Below are positions 24,556 through 32,530 of a DNA stretch of 34,945 nucleotides, piece after piece. Below the pieces are notes generated by a model. The model worked only from the letters and a program-made list of their open reading frames with translations, had not been told where the DNA came from and did no database searches. Source of the DNA: Devosia insulae DS-56 (GTDB lineage Bacteria; Pseudomonadota; Alphaproteobacteria; Rhizobiales; Devosiaceae); contig NZ_LAJE02000377.1 of the NCBI RefSeq assembly GCF_000970465.2, forward strand, positions 1 through 34,945, given 5' to 3'. The position numbers and the translations under genes are program-made. Positions within the stretch are counted from its first letter, which is position 1. Every line of letters starts with the position of its first letter.

Positions 24556-25530
24556 TTGGATATTGCCCCCAGCGATCCGCTCCCGGAGGAACTGTCGCTT
24601 GTTGCCGGCAGCCTCGAGCGCTGGCCGGTTGCCGCGGGTGGCACGCCGGTTCTGATCAATCTCTCCGAGAATCACACTTTCCGCATCGACGGGGCCAACG
24701 GCGCCCGCCATGTGCTGCGCCTGCACCGGCCACGTTACCAGTCGCGGACCGCCATCGGCAGCGAGCTGGCCTGGCTCGAGGCGATCACCGACGACACCGA
24801 AATCCCGGTGCCGCGCCCGATCCCCGGGGCCGACGGCGAGATCGTGCAGGAAGTGGTGCCGGATCGCTTCGCCGCCTTGTTCGCCTTCGAGAACGGCGCC
24901 GAGCCGCAGCCGGATGCGGACCTCGTACCGCTGTTCGCCACGCTCGGGCGCTACGCCGCGACGCTGCATAACCACATCGCCACCTGGCAGCAGCCCGAAA
25001 AATTCGTCCGTCCGATCTGGGACGCCGTCGGCATCCTCGAGGCCTCGGGCCTCTGGGGCGACTGGCGCAAAGCCCCGCATGTCGAGGGCGACACACTGGC
25101 GACGCTGGCTGAGCTCGATGCAGCGCTGCGCGCCGACCTCCGGGCCTATGGCACCGACATCGACCGCTTCGGGCTGATCCATGCCGACATGCGGCTCGCC
25201 AACCTGCTGGTCGATGGTGAGCACACCGTGCTGCTCGACTTCGACGATTCCGGCTTCGGCTGGTTTCTCTACGATCTCGCCGCGAGTCTCTCGTTCATCG
25301 AGACCTCACCGCAGGTGCCGGCACTGATCCGCGCCTGGCTCGGCGCCTACATGGAAATCCGGCCGCTGAAGCCGGAGGACCTCAGGATGATCGATACGCT
25401 GATCCTGCTGCGGCGCATGGCGCTCCTCGCATGGATCGGTTCGCACGGCGAAACCGATCTCGCCAGGGCGCACGCCGAGCGGTTCGCGCTGGACACCGCG
25501 ACAATGGCGCGGAAGTACCTGGCGCGCTGA
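24556..25530 (+). CDS. APH-type phosphotransferase (SrkA/homoserine-kinase-like)
   Basis: Protein of 324 residues with an aminoglycoside-phosphotransferase/choline-kinase fold. The N lobe shows INLSENHTFRIDG and HVLRLHRP, where the nucleotide-binding lysine is replaced by Arg. The catalytic loop is LIHADMRLANLLVDG and the metal-binding segment LLDFDDSGFGWFLYDLA. The pattern is close to the SrkA/RdoA (YihE) stress kinases and homoserine-kinase-like proteins rather than to drug-resistance enzymes. The start codon is TTG at 24556 with AAAGGA upstream, and the gene begins 29 nt after the tRNA end. Its stop is 5 nt from that of the convergent polymerase-like gene. The substrate is unknown. Confidence 0.87.
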   Translation: MDIAPSDPLPEELSLVAGSLERWPVAAGGTPVLINLSENHTFRIDGANGARHVLRLHRPRYQSRTAIGSELAWLEAITDDTEIPVPRPIPGADGEIVQEVVPDRFAALFAFENGAEPQPDADLVPLFATLGRYAATLHNHIATWQQPEKFVRPIWDAVGILEASGLWGDWRKAPHVEGDTLATLAELDAALRADLRAYGTDIDRFGLIHADMRLANLLVDGEHTVLLDFDDSGFGWFLYDLAASLSFIETSPQVPALIRAWLGAYMEIRPLKPEDLRMIDTLILLRRMALLAWIGSHGETDLARAHAERFALDTATMARKYLAR

Positions 25531-25534
25531 AGGC

Positions 25535-26791
25535 TCACGGGACCGGCGAGGCAACCCGCTTGTCGATCCGACCGTAGGCGGCGGTGACGCCCCAGATCAG
25601 CCCGGCGACAAGGAAGAAGTGCCGCCAGTGGTCGATATCGATGATCGCCGCCTCGCCGGCGAGCGGCACGAACACCGCGACCAGCGGGATCAGCAGTAGC
25701 CGGTTGGGACCGGGCCGGGCGATGAAGGTGGCGCTGCGCCAGAGCGTCACGCCGATGAACAGGATGAAGGCAAACCCGCCACCCCAGCCATAGGCATGCA
25801 GCACGTTGACGTAGGTATTGTGAGGCTCTTCCTTGACCCGCAGGTTGCGGAACTCGAGCGGGCCGAGCCCCAACGGATGCTGCAGCGCCAGGTCGAAGGC
25901 ATAGCCCTGCCGGCCGAAGCGGCCACTCTCGCCGGTGTCGTAGTTCTGCGACTGGGTCCTGAGCTCGATGAACGCGCGGAACTGCGGGATCGACAGAATA
26001 CCGGCGGCCGCGACGACGAGCAGCATCAGGCCGGTCATGGCGAGCAGCAGCATGCGCACCTTCTGCCGGGCGTGTGCTTCGAGCACGAAGACCAGCACGT
26101 AGACGATAGCGCTGGAGATAGCGATGTGGCCCCAGGCAGCCCGCGAGAAGCTGGTGAACACCCCGACGACGAGGACGGCATAGCAGAGCGCCGCCCAGAT
26201 GGCGCGGCGTGGCGTGCCAAGCAGCACGCGCTGCAGCACGTACATCGCCGGCAGCACCAGGAACGGGCCGAAGACATTCGGATCGTTGAAGAAGGCTTTG
26301 GCGCGATCGTAGCGGGTGAAGAGGTCATGCCCGATGCCGAGATAGCCCAGCGTGCCAAGCACCGCCGAGAGCAGGGCGGTGGCGAGGTAGGCGCCGATGA
26401 TCAGCCGCATCCGGGCCTGCGGCGCGTCGGCGACATAGTTCGCCACCCAATATGAGGTGAAGAACAAAAAGATCGTCACTGCCTGATAGATCAGCGCATC
26501 CGGGATGGTGCTGAACTTCACCTGGAACGCCGCGATGATGGCGAACGGCACAAAGCTCGCGAACAGCACCAGCAGCCCCAGCGTCGAGCGGCGCAGCGTG
26601 AAGCCGGCGAACATCGAGACCCCGAGCACCGCGAGGAATGCCAGTTCGTACGGCGACGGCTCGGTGATGACGAGGCCACCGGCGAAGATCCAGAGGACGA
26701 CGAGCGCGTCCAACAGGGTGGTTGCGCGGGCGCGGAGCCAGGTGCTGGCGAGAGTGTGGGAGAGGGGAATGGCTACGGCTGATGCACTCAT
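25535..26791 (-). CDS. O-antigen ligase/polymerase-like membrane protein (Wzy_C)
   Basis: Polytopic protein of 418 residues with about 10-12 hydrophobic segments. The family region is clear: FTSFSRAAWGHIAI, then a large extracytoplasmic loop with YDTGESGRFGRQGYAFDLAL, HPLGLGPLEFRN and EEPHNTYVNVLHAYGWGGG, whose Pro-His-Asn and GxGPxxF patterns are typical of Wzy_C proteins. In this locus it is the likely polymerase of the lipid-linked repeat unit. It is the last gene of the exporter-GT4-WcaJ arm, but a palindromic repeat of about 100 bp separates it from the WcaJ-like gene. A ligase role cannot be excluded. Confidence 0.87.
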   Translation of the reverse strand: MSASAVAIPLSHTLASTWLRARATTLLDALVVLWIFAGGLVITEPSPYELAFLAVLGVSMFAGFTLRRSTLGLLVLFASFVPFAIIAAFQVKFSTIPDALIYQAVTIFLFFTSYWVANYVADAPQARMRLIIGAYLATALLSAVLGTLGYLGIGHDLFTRYDRAKAFFNDPNVFGPFLVLPAMYVLQRVLLGTPRRAIWAALCYAVLVVGVFTSFSRAAWGHIAISSAIVYVLVFVLEAHARQKVRMLLLAMTGLMLLVVAAAGILSIPQFRAFIELRTQSQNYDTGESGRFGRQGYAFDLALQHPLGLGPLEFRNLRVKEEPHNTYVNVLHAYGWGGGFAFILFIGVTLWRSATFIARPGPNRLLLIPLVAVFVPLAGEAAIIDIDHWRHFFLVAGLIWGVTAAYGRIDKRVASPVP

Positions 26792-26808
26792 GTCGCCCCG
26801 TCCTCGAT

Positions 26809-26914
26809 GTCATTCCCGCGAAGGCGGGAACCTGGTGCGGAGCTCTCCGGGCCAGTGCGGGCAGAAGCATCCCACTGGGTCCCCGCCTTCGCGGGAATGA
26901 CGCCGGTGGGTGGG
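26809..26914. repeat. Palindromic dispersed repeat, unit 3
   Basis: Two perfect 20-bp inverted arms, 26809-26828 (GTCATTCCCGCGAAGGCGGG) and 26882-26901, enclose 53 bp. The right-hand 47 bp (26868-26914) match 8430-8476 at 45 positions. It lies in the 158-bp gap between the WcaJ-like and Wzy-like genes, so it may lower downstream expression or stabilise the upstream mRNA. Confidence 0.85.
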
Positions 26915-26949
26915 AGATGTCGAGGGGCGAACATGCGGTGCCCCAAACC

Positions 26950-28467
26950 TCAGAACGCGTTCTTGCGTTGGGTGAACAGCGAGATCGGGGTCAGCGCGAC
27001 GATCTTCACGTCGAGCCAGAGCGACCAGTTTTCAATGTAGTAGAGGTCGCATTTGACTCGTTGCATGATCTTGTCGACCGTGTCGGTCTCGCCGCGCCAG
27101 CCGTGGATCTGGGCCCAGCCGGTCATTCCCGGCTTCACCCGGTGGCGGGCGAAATAGCCTTCCACCGCGTCGTAGTAGAGCTGGTTGTCGGCCTTGGCCG
27201 AGAGCGCATGAGGCCGCGGTCCGACGATCGAGAGCTCGCCCAGCAGCACGTTGAACAGCTGCGGCAGCTCGTCGATCGAGGTCTTGCGAATGAACTTACC
27301 CACCTTGGTGACGCGCGGATCGTCCCTGGTGACAAGTTTCACTGCATTGGCGTCGAGCATATCGGTCCGCATCGAGCGGAACTTCCACATGTCGATCAGC
27401 TGGTTGTTGAAGCCGTGCCGCTTCTGGCGAAAGAACACCGGCCCCTTGCTCTCGAGCTTGATGGCGATCGCGGTGGCGACCATCACCGGCGAGAGCAGAA
27501 TCAGTGCTGTCACTGCGACCAGTTTGTCGAACAGCCACTTGAACACCAGGTTCCAGTCCGAGATCGGCCGGTCGGCCATGTCGAACACCGGCACGCCGCC
27601 GACATAGGAATAGGCCTTCGAGGTGAAGCGTAGCTTGCTCATATGGGCCGACAGCCGGATATCGACCGGCAGCACCCAGAGCTGCTTCAGCATGTCGAGT
27701 ACCCGGTGCTCGGCGAACAGCGGCATCGACACGATCACCAGGTCGATCCGGGTCTGCCGAGCGAATTCGATGAGTTCGGCGACACGGCCGAGCTTGGCGA
27801 GGCTGGCGACCGATTCAGGCGAGCGGTCGTCATTGCGGTCGTCGAACAGCCCGAGCAGGTCGATATCGTCGCGCCCGCTGGTCTGGATCGATTCGATCAG
27901 CGCCTCGGCGTCCTTGCCGCCACCGACGATGACGGTGCGGCGCTTCAGCTTGCCCTGCCGCGTCCAGCGCATCACCACCTGGTGCAGCGCCATGCGATAG
28001 ATCACGAGCACGCCGAGCCCGGCAGCCCAGAAGGTGAAGATCCACGGGCGCGACAAGGCATGGCCGCTATCGTAGAGCAGCACCAGCCCGCCGAGCAGCG
28101 CGAATGCGGCGGTCCAGCCGAGTGCGGCCTTCCAGAGCTGCGAGATGCCAAGCCGGTAGGCCGCTATGCCGTGCAGTCGCATGAGGCTGATGAACACCTG
28201 CGCCACCGCAACGACGCCGAGCGTCGTGACGACGCTGAGCAGCGTATCGCCGCCATTGAGCCCAAACAGCGCCACGCCGACCGCGGTCGACAGGACGATC
28301 TCAGCCACCTGCGCCACGCCGGCGACGACTGCCGCCGAGTAGGTCGGGGCGATCGGTTGATCGGCGAGGGCGGCAGCGAGGTCGCTCAGCCGCGGCGGCG
28401 CGGCTTTCGCCTTGGGCGGCTGCGCGACGTGCTCGAGGACGGCCTGTTGGGGATCAAGGTGGAACAT
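26950..28467 (-). CDS. WcaJ-like undecaprenyl-phosphate sugar-1-phosphate transferase
   Basis: Priming enzyme of polysaccharide synthesis (505 aa). N-terminal membrane segments (about residues 45-160) are followed by a CoA-binding-like domain with RRTVIVGGGKDAEALIES, a further membrane segment (VAVTALILLSPVMVATAIAI) and the C-terminal sugar-transferase domain: ESKGPVFFRQKRHGFNNQLI, MWKFRSMRTDM, KTSIDELPQLFNVLLGELS and VGPRPHAL. It transfers a sugar-1-phosphate from UDP-sugar, often glucose or galactose, to undecaprenyl phosphate on the inner membrane. Adjacent GT4 and exporter genes support a lipid-linked-repeat pathway. The ATG at 28467 has only a weak ribosome-binding site. Confidence 0.95.
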   Translation of the reverse strand: MFHLDPQQAVLEHVAQPPKAKAAPPRLSDLAAALADQPIAPTYSAAVVAGVAQVAEIVLSTAVGVALFGLNGGDTLLSVVTTLGVVAVAQVFISLMRLHGIAAYRLGISQLWKAALGWTAAFALLGGLVLLYDSGHALSRPWIFTFWAAGLGVLVIYRMALHQVVMRWTRQGKLKRRTVIVGGGKDAEALIESIQTSGRDDIDLLGLFDDRNDDRSPESVASLAKLGRVAELIEFARQTRIDLVIVSMPLFAEHRVLDMLKQLWVLPVDIRLSAHMSKLRFTSKAYSYVGGVPVFDMADRPISDWNLVFKWLFDKLVAVTALILLSPVMVATAIAIKLESKGPVFFRQKRHGFNNQLIDMWKFRSMRTDMLDANAVKLVTRDDPRVTKVGKFIRKTSIDELPQLFNVLLGELSIVGPRPHALSAKADNQLYYDAVEGYFARHRVKPGMTGWAQIHGWRGETDTVDKIMQRVKCDLYYIENWSLWLDVKIVALTPISLFTQRKNAF

Positions 28468-28503
28468 CGGGGGCTCTTTGCTGGGCTCTTGTTGTGCGGG
28501 GCG

Positions 28504-29679
28504 CTAGGAGGTGAGCGCGGAAGGCGAAGCGATACCGGCGGGTACCCGGGCAGCGAGAGCCTGCCGGTAGAGCGCCTCGATCTGGTCGGCCATATGGGCG
28601 ATCGAGAAGCCGGAGCGGATGTGTGTGAGGCGCAGTTCGGCCTCGCGGGCCGCGGCAGCCGGGTCGTCTAGCGCGGCCTGCATGGCGCGGCGCAATGCGG
28701 CCGCATCGGCCGCCGGGAGCAGGCTCGCGGCGGTGGGGCCGTAGATTTCCTTCACGCCGCCTACGTCGGTCGCAATGACCGGCCGGCCGGCGGCGGCGGC
28801 TTCGAGGATCACGTAGGGCAGCGACTCGGCGAGCGACGGCACCAGGGCGACGCGGCCCAGATGCAGTGTCGGCCGGGCAGGCTTGACGCCGACCAGCATC
28901 ACGCGCTCGGCTAAGCCGAGGCTGGCGATCTGCATCTGGATCGCATCGAGGTCCGGACCACCGCCTGCCATCACCAGCGTGGCCGGGCGGCCATCGGGGG
29001 CGCGGACGTCGACCAGCGCATCGAGCAGGAAGGTGATGCCTTTCACCGCGCGGAACTCGCCGATGAAGACGAAATCGGCCGCCTCGGGACCGGGGACGAT
29101 CGGCTCGAACTCCGACGGCATCAGGCCATTATGGATCACCGGGCCGGGGCAGGAGGGTTTGCCGATCTGCGCGGCATAGGTCCGTTGCGCGAAGGCGCTT
29201 TCGAACACGATTGCGTCGGTGGCGCCGAGCAGCGCGCGCTCGATCAGGCGGAACAGCTGGCCGGCCGGCGAGCCGGGTCGATAGTTCAGCACCCCGCCAT
29301 GCGGCGTGTAGAGCGAAACCCGCTGTCGCGCGCCGATGCGGGCCAGCCGGGCATTGAGCCCGCCCTTGGCGCCGTGGCCGTGCAGCACATCGATCTGCAG
29401 CGCGTCGGCGAGACGGCGAACCCGGAGCGGCGTGGTGAGGTCGCGAGCCCCGAAAGTGCGTGGGATCGGTAAGGAGTGGATACCGAGCGGCGCCAGCGGG
29501 CGGAGTTTTCCGAGCCGCTCCTCGGTCAGCGCATCGGTGTGGAGGCTGTCGGCGACAATGCCGATCTCGTGGCCGCGCGCCGCCAGCTCGTGCGTCAGGT
29601 CGTAGACGTGCCGGAACAACCCGCCGACCGGGGCACGCAGGATCTGGAGGATGCGGAGCGGACGAGATGCGCTGGACAT
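28504..29679 (-). CDS. Family 4 glycosyltransferase
   Basis: Protein of 391 residues with a GT-B fold. The N-terminal domain begins LRILQILRAPVGGLFRHVYD and contains IDVLHGHGAKGG; the C-terminal donor-binding domain shows FVFIGEFRAVKGITFLLDAL, VMAGGGPDL and ALVPSLAESLPYVILEAAAA, ending GRPVIATDVGGVKE. It is soluble and expected to add a sugar to the lipid-linked primer on the cytoplasmic face. It is encoded 37 nt after the exporter gene and 36 nt before the WcaJ-like gene. Donor and acceptor are not predictable. It is the only conventional sugar-adding transferase in this locus, so further transferases must be elsewhere if the repeat unit is larger than a disaccharide. Confidence 0.93.
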   Translation of the reverse strand: MSSASRPLRILQILRAPVGGLFRHVYDLTHELAARGHEIGIVADSLHTDALTEERLGKLRPLAPLGIHSLPIPRTFGARDLTTPLRVRRLADALQIDVLHGHGAKGGLNARLARIGARQRVSLYTPHGGVLNYRPGSPAGQLFRLIERALLGATDAIVFESAFAQRTYAAQIGKPSCPGPVIHNGLMPSEFEPIVPGPEAADFVFIGEFRAVKGITFLLDALVDVRAPDGRPATLVMAGGGPDLDAIQMQIASLGLAERVMLVGVKPARPTLHLGRVALVPSLAESLPYVILEAAAAGRPVIATDVGGVKEIYGPTAASLLPAADAAALRRAMQAALDDPAAAAREAELRLTHIRSGFSIAHMADQIEALYRQALAARVPAGIASPSALTS

Positions 29680-29715
29680 GCCCCAGCGTTAGAGGAGCCG
29701 GGGTTTCCGAACCCT

Positions 29716-30270
29716 TTAGAGCCAGCGCTCCGACACTACGATGGTATCTCCAGGGTAAATGGGGAAGTCGAGGTTGACCGATCCCTTCACCATCTGGTTG
29801 CCCTGCCGGCGATAGATCACCGCCTTGCCGCGGTCCGCCGTATCGGAGAATCCGCCCGCCGTACTGATCGCGGCGCGCACCGTCATGCCGTAGACATAGG
29901 GGAACTGGCCACCGCTCTTGACTGCGCCCTGGATGAAGAACGGCCGGTAAGTCTCGATTTCGACTGCGACACTCGGCTCACGGATATAGCCTTCGGCCAG
30001 TGCCGCGGTGATCGAGGCGGCGGCGAGCTGCGTGGTCTTGCCGCGCACCTTCACCGGCCCGATCAGTGGCAGGGCCACGGCGCCCCCATCATCGACCCGG
30101 TAGCTTTTGGAAAGCTCGGCCTCGCCATAGACGCTGACCCGCACCACGTCGCCGGTATCGAGCGTATAGGGCCCCTTCACCTCGACCAGATAGGTCGATG
30201 GCTTGCCATTGGTGGCGCAGGCGGCCAGCGGCACGAGCAGCAAAATGAGAAGGAAACGCAGCCAGCGCAT
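29716..30270 (-). CDS. Wza-like polysaccharide export lipoprotein
   Basis: Outer-membrane export protein of 184 residues. A lipoprotein signal (MRWLRFLLILLLVPLAAC, lipid on Cys18) is followed by a Poly_export domain with YTLDTGDVVRVSVYGEAELS and ALPLIGPVKVRGKT, then a SLBB-like domain with FFIQGAVKSGGQFPYVYGMT. It is shorter than Wza (about 380 aa) but typical of short alphaproteobacterial exporters. It leads the minus-strand arm and is divergent from the Wzc-like gene. Its 5' leader holds a 14-bp palindrome and the intergenic space two CtrA-like boxes. Confidence 0.93.
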   Translation of the reverse strand: MRWLRFLLILLLVPLAACATNGKPSTYLVEVKGPYTLDTGDVVRVSVYGEAELSKSYRVDDGGAVALPLIGPVKVRGKTTQLAAASITAALAEGYIREPSVAVEIETYRPFFIQGAVKSGGQFPYVYGMTVRAAISTAGGFSDTADRGKAVIYRRQGNQMVKGSVNLDFPIYPGDTIVVSERWL

Positions 30271-30284
30271 GGCTATCCCGAAAA

Positions 30285-30298
30285 ACCCTGATCAGGGT
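30285..30298. promoter_or_regulatory. 14-bp perfect palindrome, possible operator
   Basis: ACCCTGATCAGGGT lies 15 nt before the exporter start codon. It could be a dimeric regulator site or a hairpin in the leader. No family can be named. Confidence 0.35.
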
Positions 30299-30319
30299 CC
30301 CAGTGTCGCGGCGCTATGG

Positions 30320-30334
30320 TTAACATTCTGCTTA
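30320..30334. promoter_or_regulatory. CtrA-like box 1
   Basis: TTAA-N7-CTTA, one mismatch from TTAA-N7-TTAA. It shares TTAAC-N4-TGCTTA with box 2, 51 bp away. Located in the divergent promoter region of the polysaccharide locus. Confidence 0.42.
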
Positions 30335-30370
30335 GAAAATTGCCGGTGGGACGTCAGATTGCGAGCCGGC

Positions 30371-30385
30371 TTAACTGAATGCTTA
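30371..30385. promoter_or_regulatory. CtrA-like box 2
   Basis: TTAA-N7-CTTA with the same mismatch and the same conserved outer bases (TTAAC and TGCTTA) as box 1, 45 bp before the Wzc-like start codon. Confidence 0.42.
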
Positions 30386-30429
30386 CCACGCTGGCCCCAT
30401 AGCTCGGAGGTAACAGTGAGGGCGGGCGA

Positions 30430-32526
30430 GTGAGTTCGGATTTCGAGCGCGCCGACGATGTGCGGATGGATGTGAGGGCGCTGATCGCCGCTGTGCTGTC
30501 GCGCGGCCTGCGCATCCTGCTCGTCACCGTGCTGCTGCTCGTCGCCTCGGCCGCGGTCCTGCTGTTCATTCCCAAAAGCTACGAATCGTCGGCGAGCCTG
30601 TTGGTCGAGCCGCGCAGCAACATCTACACGCGCGCCGCCATGGACATGAGCTCGAGCGCCAATGCGGTGAATACAGAAGCGCTGATGTCGAGCCAGATCG
30701 AGCTGATCAAGTCGCGCGACCTGCTGCTCGAAGTGGTCGATGCGGAGAACCTCCGCTCCGTGCCGGAATTCTCCAATGCCGGTTTTTCGCCCATCGGCTT
30801 CGTGCTGCGCCTGATCGGGCGCGGGCCGGAGCAGCGCAGCGTCGACGAGACCGTGCTCGCCAACCTCGCCGACCGCATGACGGTGATCCGTGAACGCGAC
30901 TCGGCGGTGATTTCGATCTTTGTGCGCTCGACCGATGCCGAGCTCGCGGCCAAGATCGCCAACGCCATCGCCGCCGCGCATGTGAAGCGCCGCGGCGCGC
31001 AGTCGCTGACCGATACCGCCGATGCCACGGTGTGGCTCGAGGAAGAGATCGACAAGCTCCGCCCCAAGGTGAGCGCAGCCGAGACGGCTGTGGCGAACTA
31101 CAAGGTCGAGAACGACCTCTTCGTCGGCGCCAACAGCATCCCGGTGACCGACCAGCAACTGACCGTGGTCGCCACCCAGATCGCCGAGGCGCAGCAGCGC
31201 AAGAACGACGCGCAGGCGCGCTCGCAGGTGATCCGCGGGCTGCTCGGCTCGGGGCAATCGCTCGACGGCATCAACGACGTCCGCAACTCCGTGGTGATCC
31301 AGGGGCTGCTCGAAACCAAGGCCAACCTCCAGGCCGAACTGGCGCAGAAGTCGACGACCCTGCTGTCTAACCACCCGACCATCAAGGCGCTGAAGGCGCA
31401 GATCGGCGAACTCAACAAGCAGATCACCAGCGAGGCCGACCGGGTGGCGGATTCGCTGGAGGCCGAAGCCAAGGTCGAGGCCGATCTCGAGCAGCGGTTG
31501 CGCGATGATCTCACCCGCGCCAAGCTGACGGCCGGCGACGCCACCAAGGGCGGGGTGACGCTCGACAGCCTCGAACGCGAAGCCAAGGCGCAACGCGACC
31601 TGCTGGAGAACTATCTCGCCCGCTACTCCGACGCGACCTCGCGCACGGCGTCGAACTCGGCGCTGCCCGATGTCCGCATCGTCAGCGAGGCAGCGCCTTC
31701 AGTCGAGCCGGCTTCTCCCAAGATCCCGCTGATCCTCGGCGCCGTCGGCTTTGTGGCGCTGGCGCTGCAGATCGGCGCGATCCTGTTCGGTGAACTGCTG
31801 TCGGGCAGGGCGCTGACCGCGCGGACGCATGCGGTCGAGTTGGAGCGGGAAGACCAAGGCTATGACGTCGACGTCGCCCTCGTCGACGACGATGTGGCCG
31901 GCAACGATGCGATCGACGACGAGCTCGAGCACGCCGTGGAAACCGGCATCGCCTCACCGCCGAGAGCGGCCCGTGCGGCCGATGACGACCTGGCGCAGCT
32001 CTCGGCCGCCGTCACCACGCACCAACTGCGCACCGTGCTGCTGGCGAGCCTCGATGGCGGCCAGGAGACCCTGACGGTGATGGACAGGCTGCTCGAGGAT
32101 GCGCTGATGAGCGACCTCAGCGCTGTCGTGGTGGATGCCGGAAGTGGTGAGACCAGTGCACTGCCTGGCCTCACTGACCTTGCCGCCGACGGGGCCGACT
32201 ACGGCGACGTCATGCAGCGCGCCGGCGACAACCTCGCCGAAGTCCCCTGGGGGCGCCTTCCGTCACTCGACCGCCGATCATCGCGCCCGTCGACGCTGAT
32301 CGAAGCGCTGGCCGACATTTATCACGTAGTGATCGTCGATACCGGCCGGGTCGGTGTCGCTTCCAGCCTGCCGCTGTTCTCCGGCGCTCGGGCGACCGTG
32401 GTGCTGGTGACCAGCGAGGATGCGAGCCCAGTGGCGATCGGGGTAGCGCGCCGTGATATCGCGGCGCTCGGCTTTGAGCTCGGTCGCGTCGTCAGCCTTC
32501 CCGCCGTCAGGGCGGACGTGGCCTAG
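30430..32526 (+). CDS. Wzc-like polysaccharide co-polymerase with degenerate kinase domain
   Basis: Protein of 698 residues. An N-terminal Wzz domain has membrane segments at about 27-48 and 431-455, separated by a long periplasmic coiled-coil region (WLEEEIDKLRPKVSAAETAV, then LEREAKAQRDLLENYLARYS). After an acidic linker comes a cytoplasmic domain (about 530-698) in the position of the BY-kinase domain of Wzc. Walker A is lost: where a kinase has GxGKST the sequence has Asp542-Gly-Gly-Gln-Glu-Thr547. Remnants of Walker A' (VVVDAGSG, Asp569) and Walker B (VVIVDTGRVG, Asp637) remain. There is no C-terminal tyrosine cluster. ATP hydrolysis and autophosphorylation are therefore unlikely. The GTG start at 30430 is used. 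Confidence 0.9.
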   Translation: MSSDFERADDVRMDVRALIAAVLSRGLRILLVTVLLLVASAAVLLFIPKSYESSASLLVEPRSNIYTRAAMDMSSSANAVNTEALMSSQIELIKSRDLLLEVVDAENLRSVPEFSNAGFSPIGFVLRLIGRGPEQRSVDETVLANLADRMTVIRERDSAVISIFVRSTDAELAAKIANAIAAAHVKRRGAQSLTDTADATVWLEEEIDKLRPKVSAAETAVANYKVENDLFVGANSIPVTDQQLTVVATQIAEAQQRKNDAQARSQVIRGLLGSGQSLDGINDVRNSVVIQGLLETKANLQAELAQKSTTLLSNHPTIKALKAQIGELNKQITSEADRVADSLEAEAKVEADLEQRLRDDLTRAKLTAGDATKGGVTLDSLEREAKAQRDLLENYLARYSDATSRTASNSALPDVRIVSEAAPSVEPASPKIPLILGAVGFVALALQIGAILFGELLSGRALTARTHAVELEREDQGYDVDVALVDDDVAGNDAIDDELEHAVETGIASPPRAARAADDDLAQLSAAVTTHQLRTVLLASLDGGQETLTVMDRLLEDALMSDLSAVVVDAGSGETSALPGLTDLAADGADYGDVMQRAGDNLAEVPWGRLPSLDRRSSRPSTLIEALADIYHVVIVDTGRVGVASSLPLFSGARATVVLVTSEDASPVAIGVARRDIAALGFELGRVVSLPAVRADVA

Positions 32527-32530
32527 GCCT

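Noticed and set aside
24556-25530. Aminoglycoside resistance gene
   Set aside because: Motif pattern fits SrkA/homoserine-kinase-like proteins; no resistance-gene or mobile context.
30292-31593. Antisense open frame of 433 codons over the Wzc-like gene
   Set aside because: His/Arg/Gly-rich translation with no family, lying opposite a gene with clear Wzz features; it also crosses the divergent promoter region.
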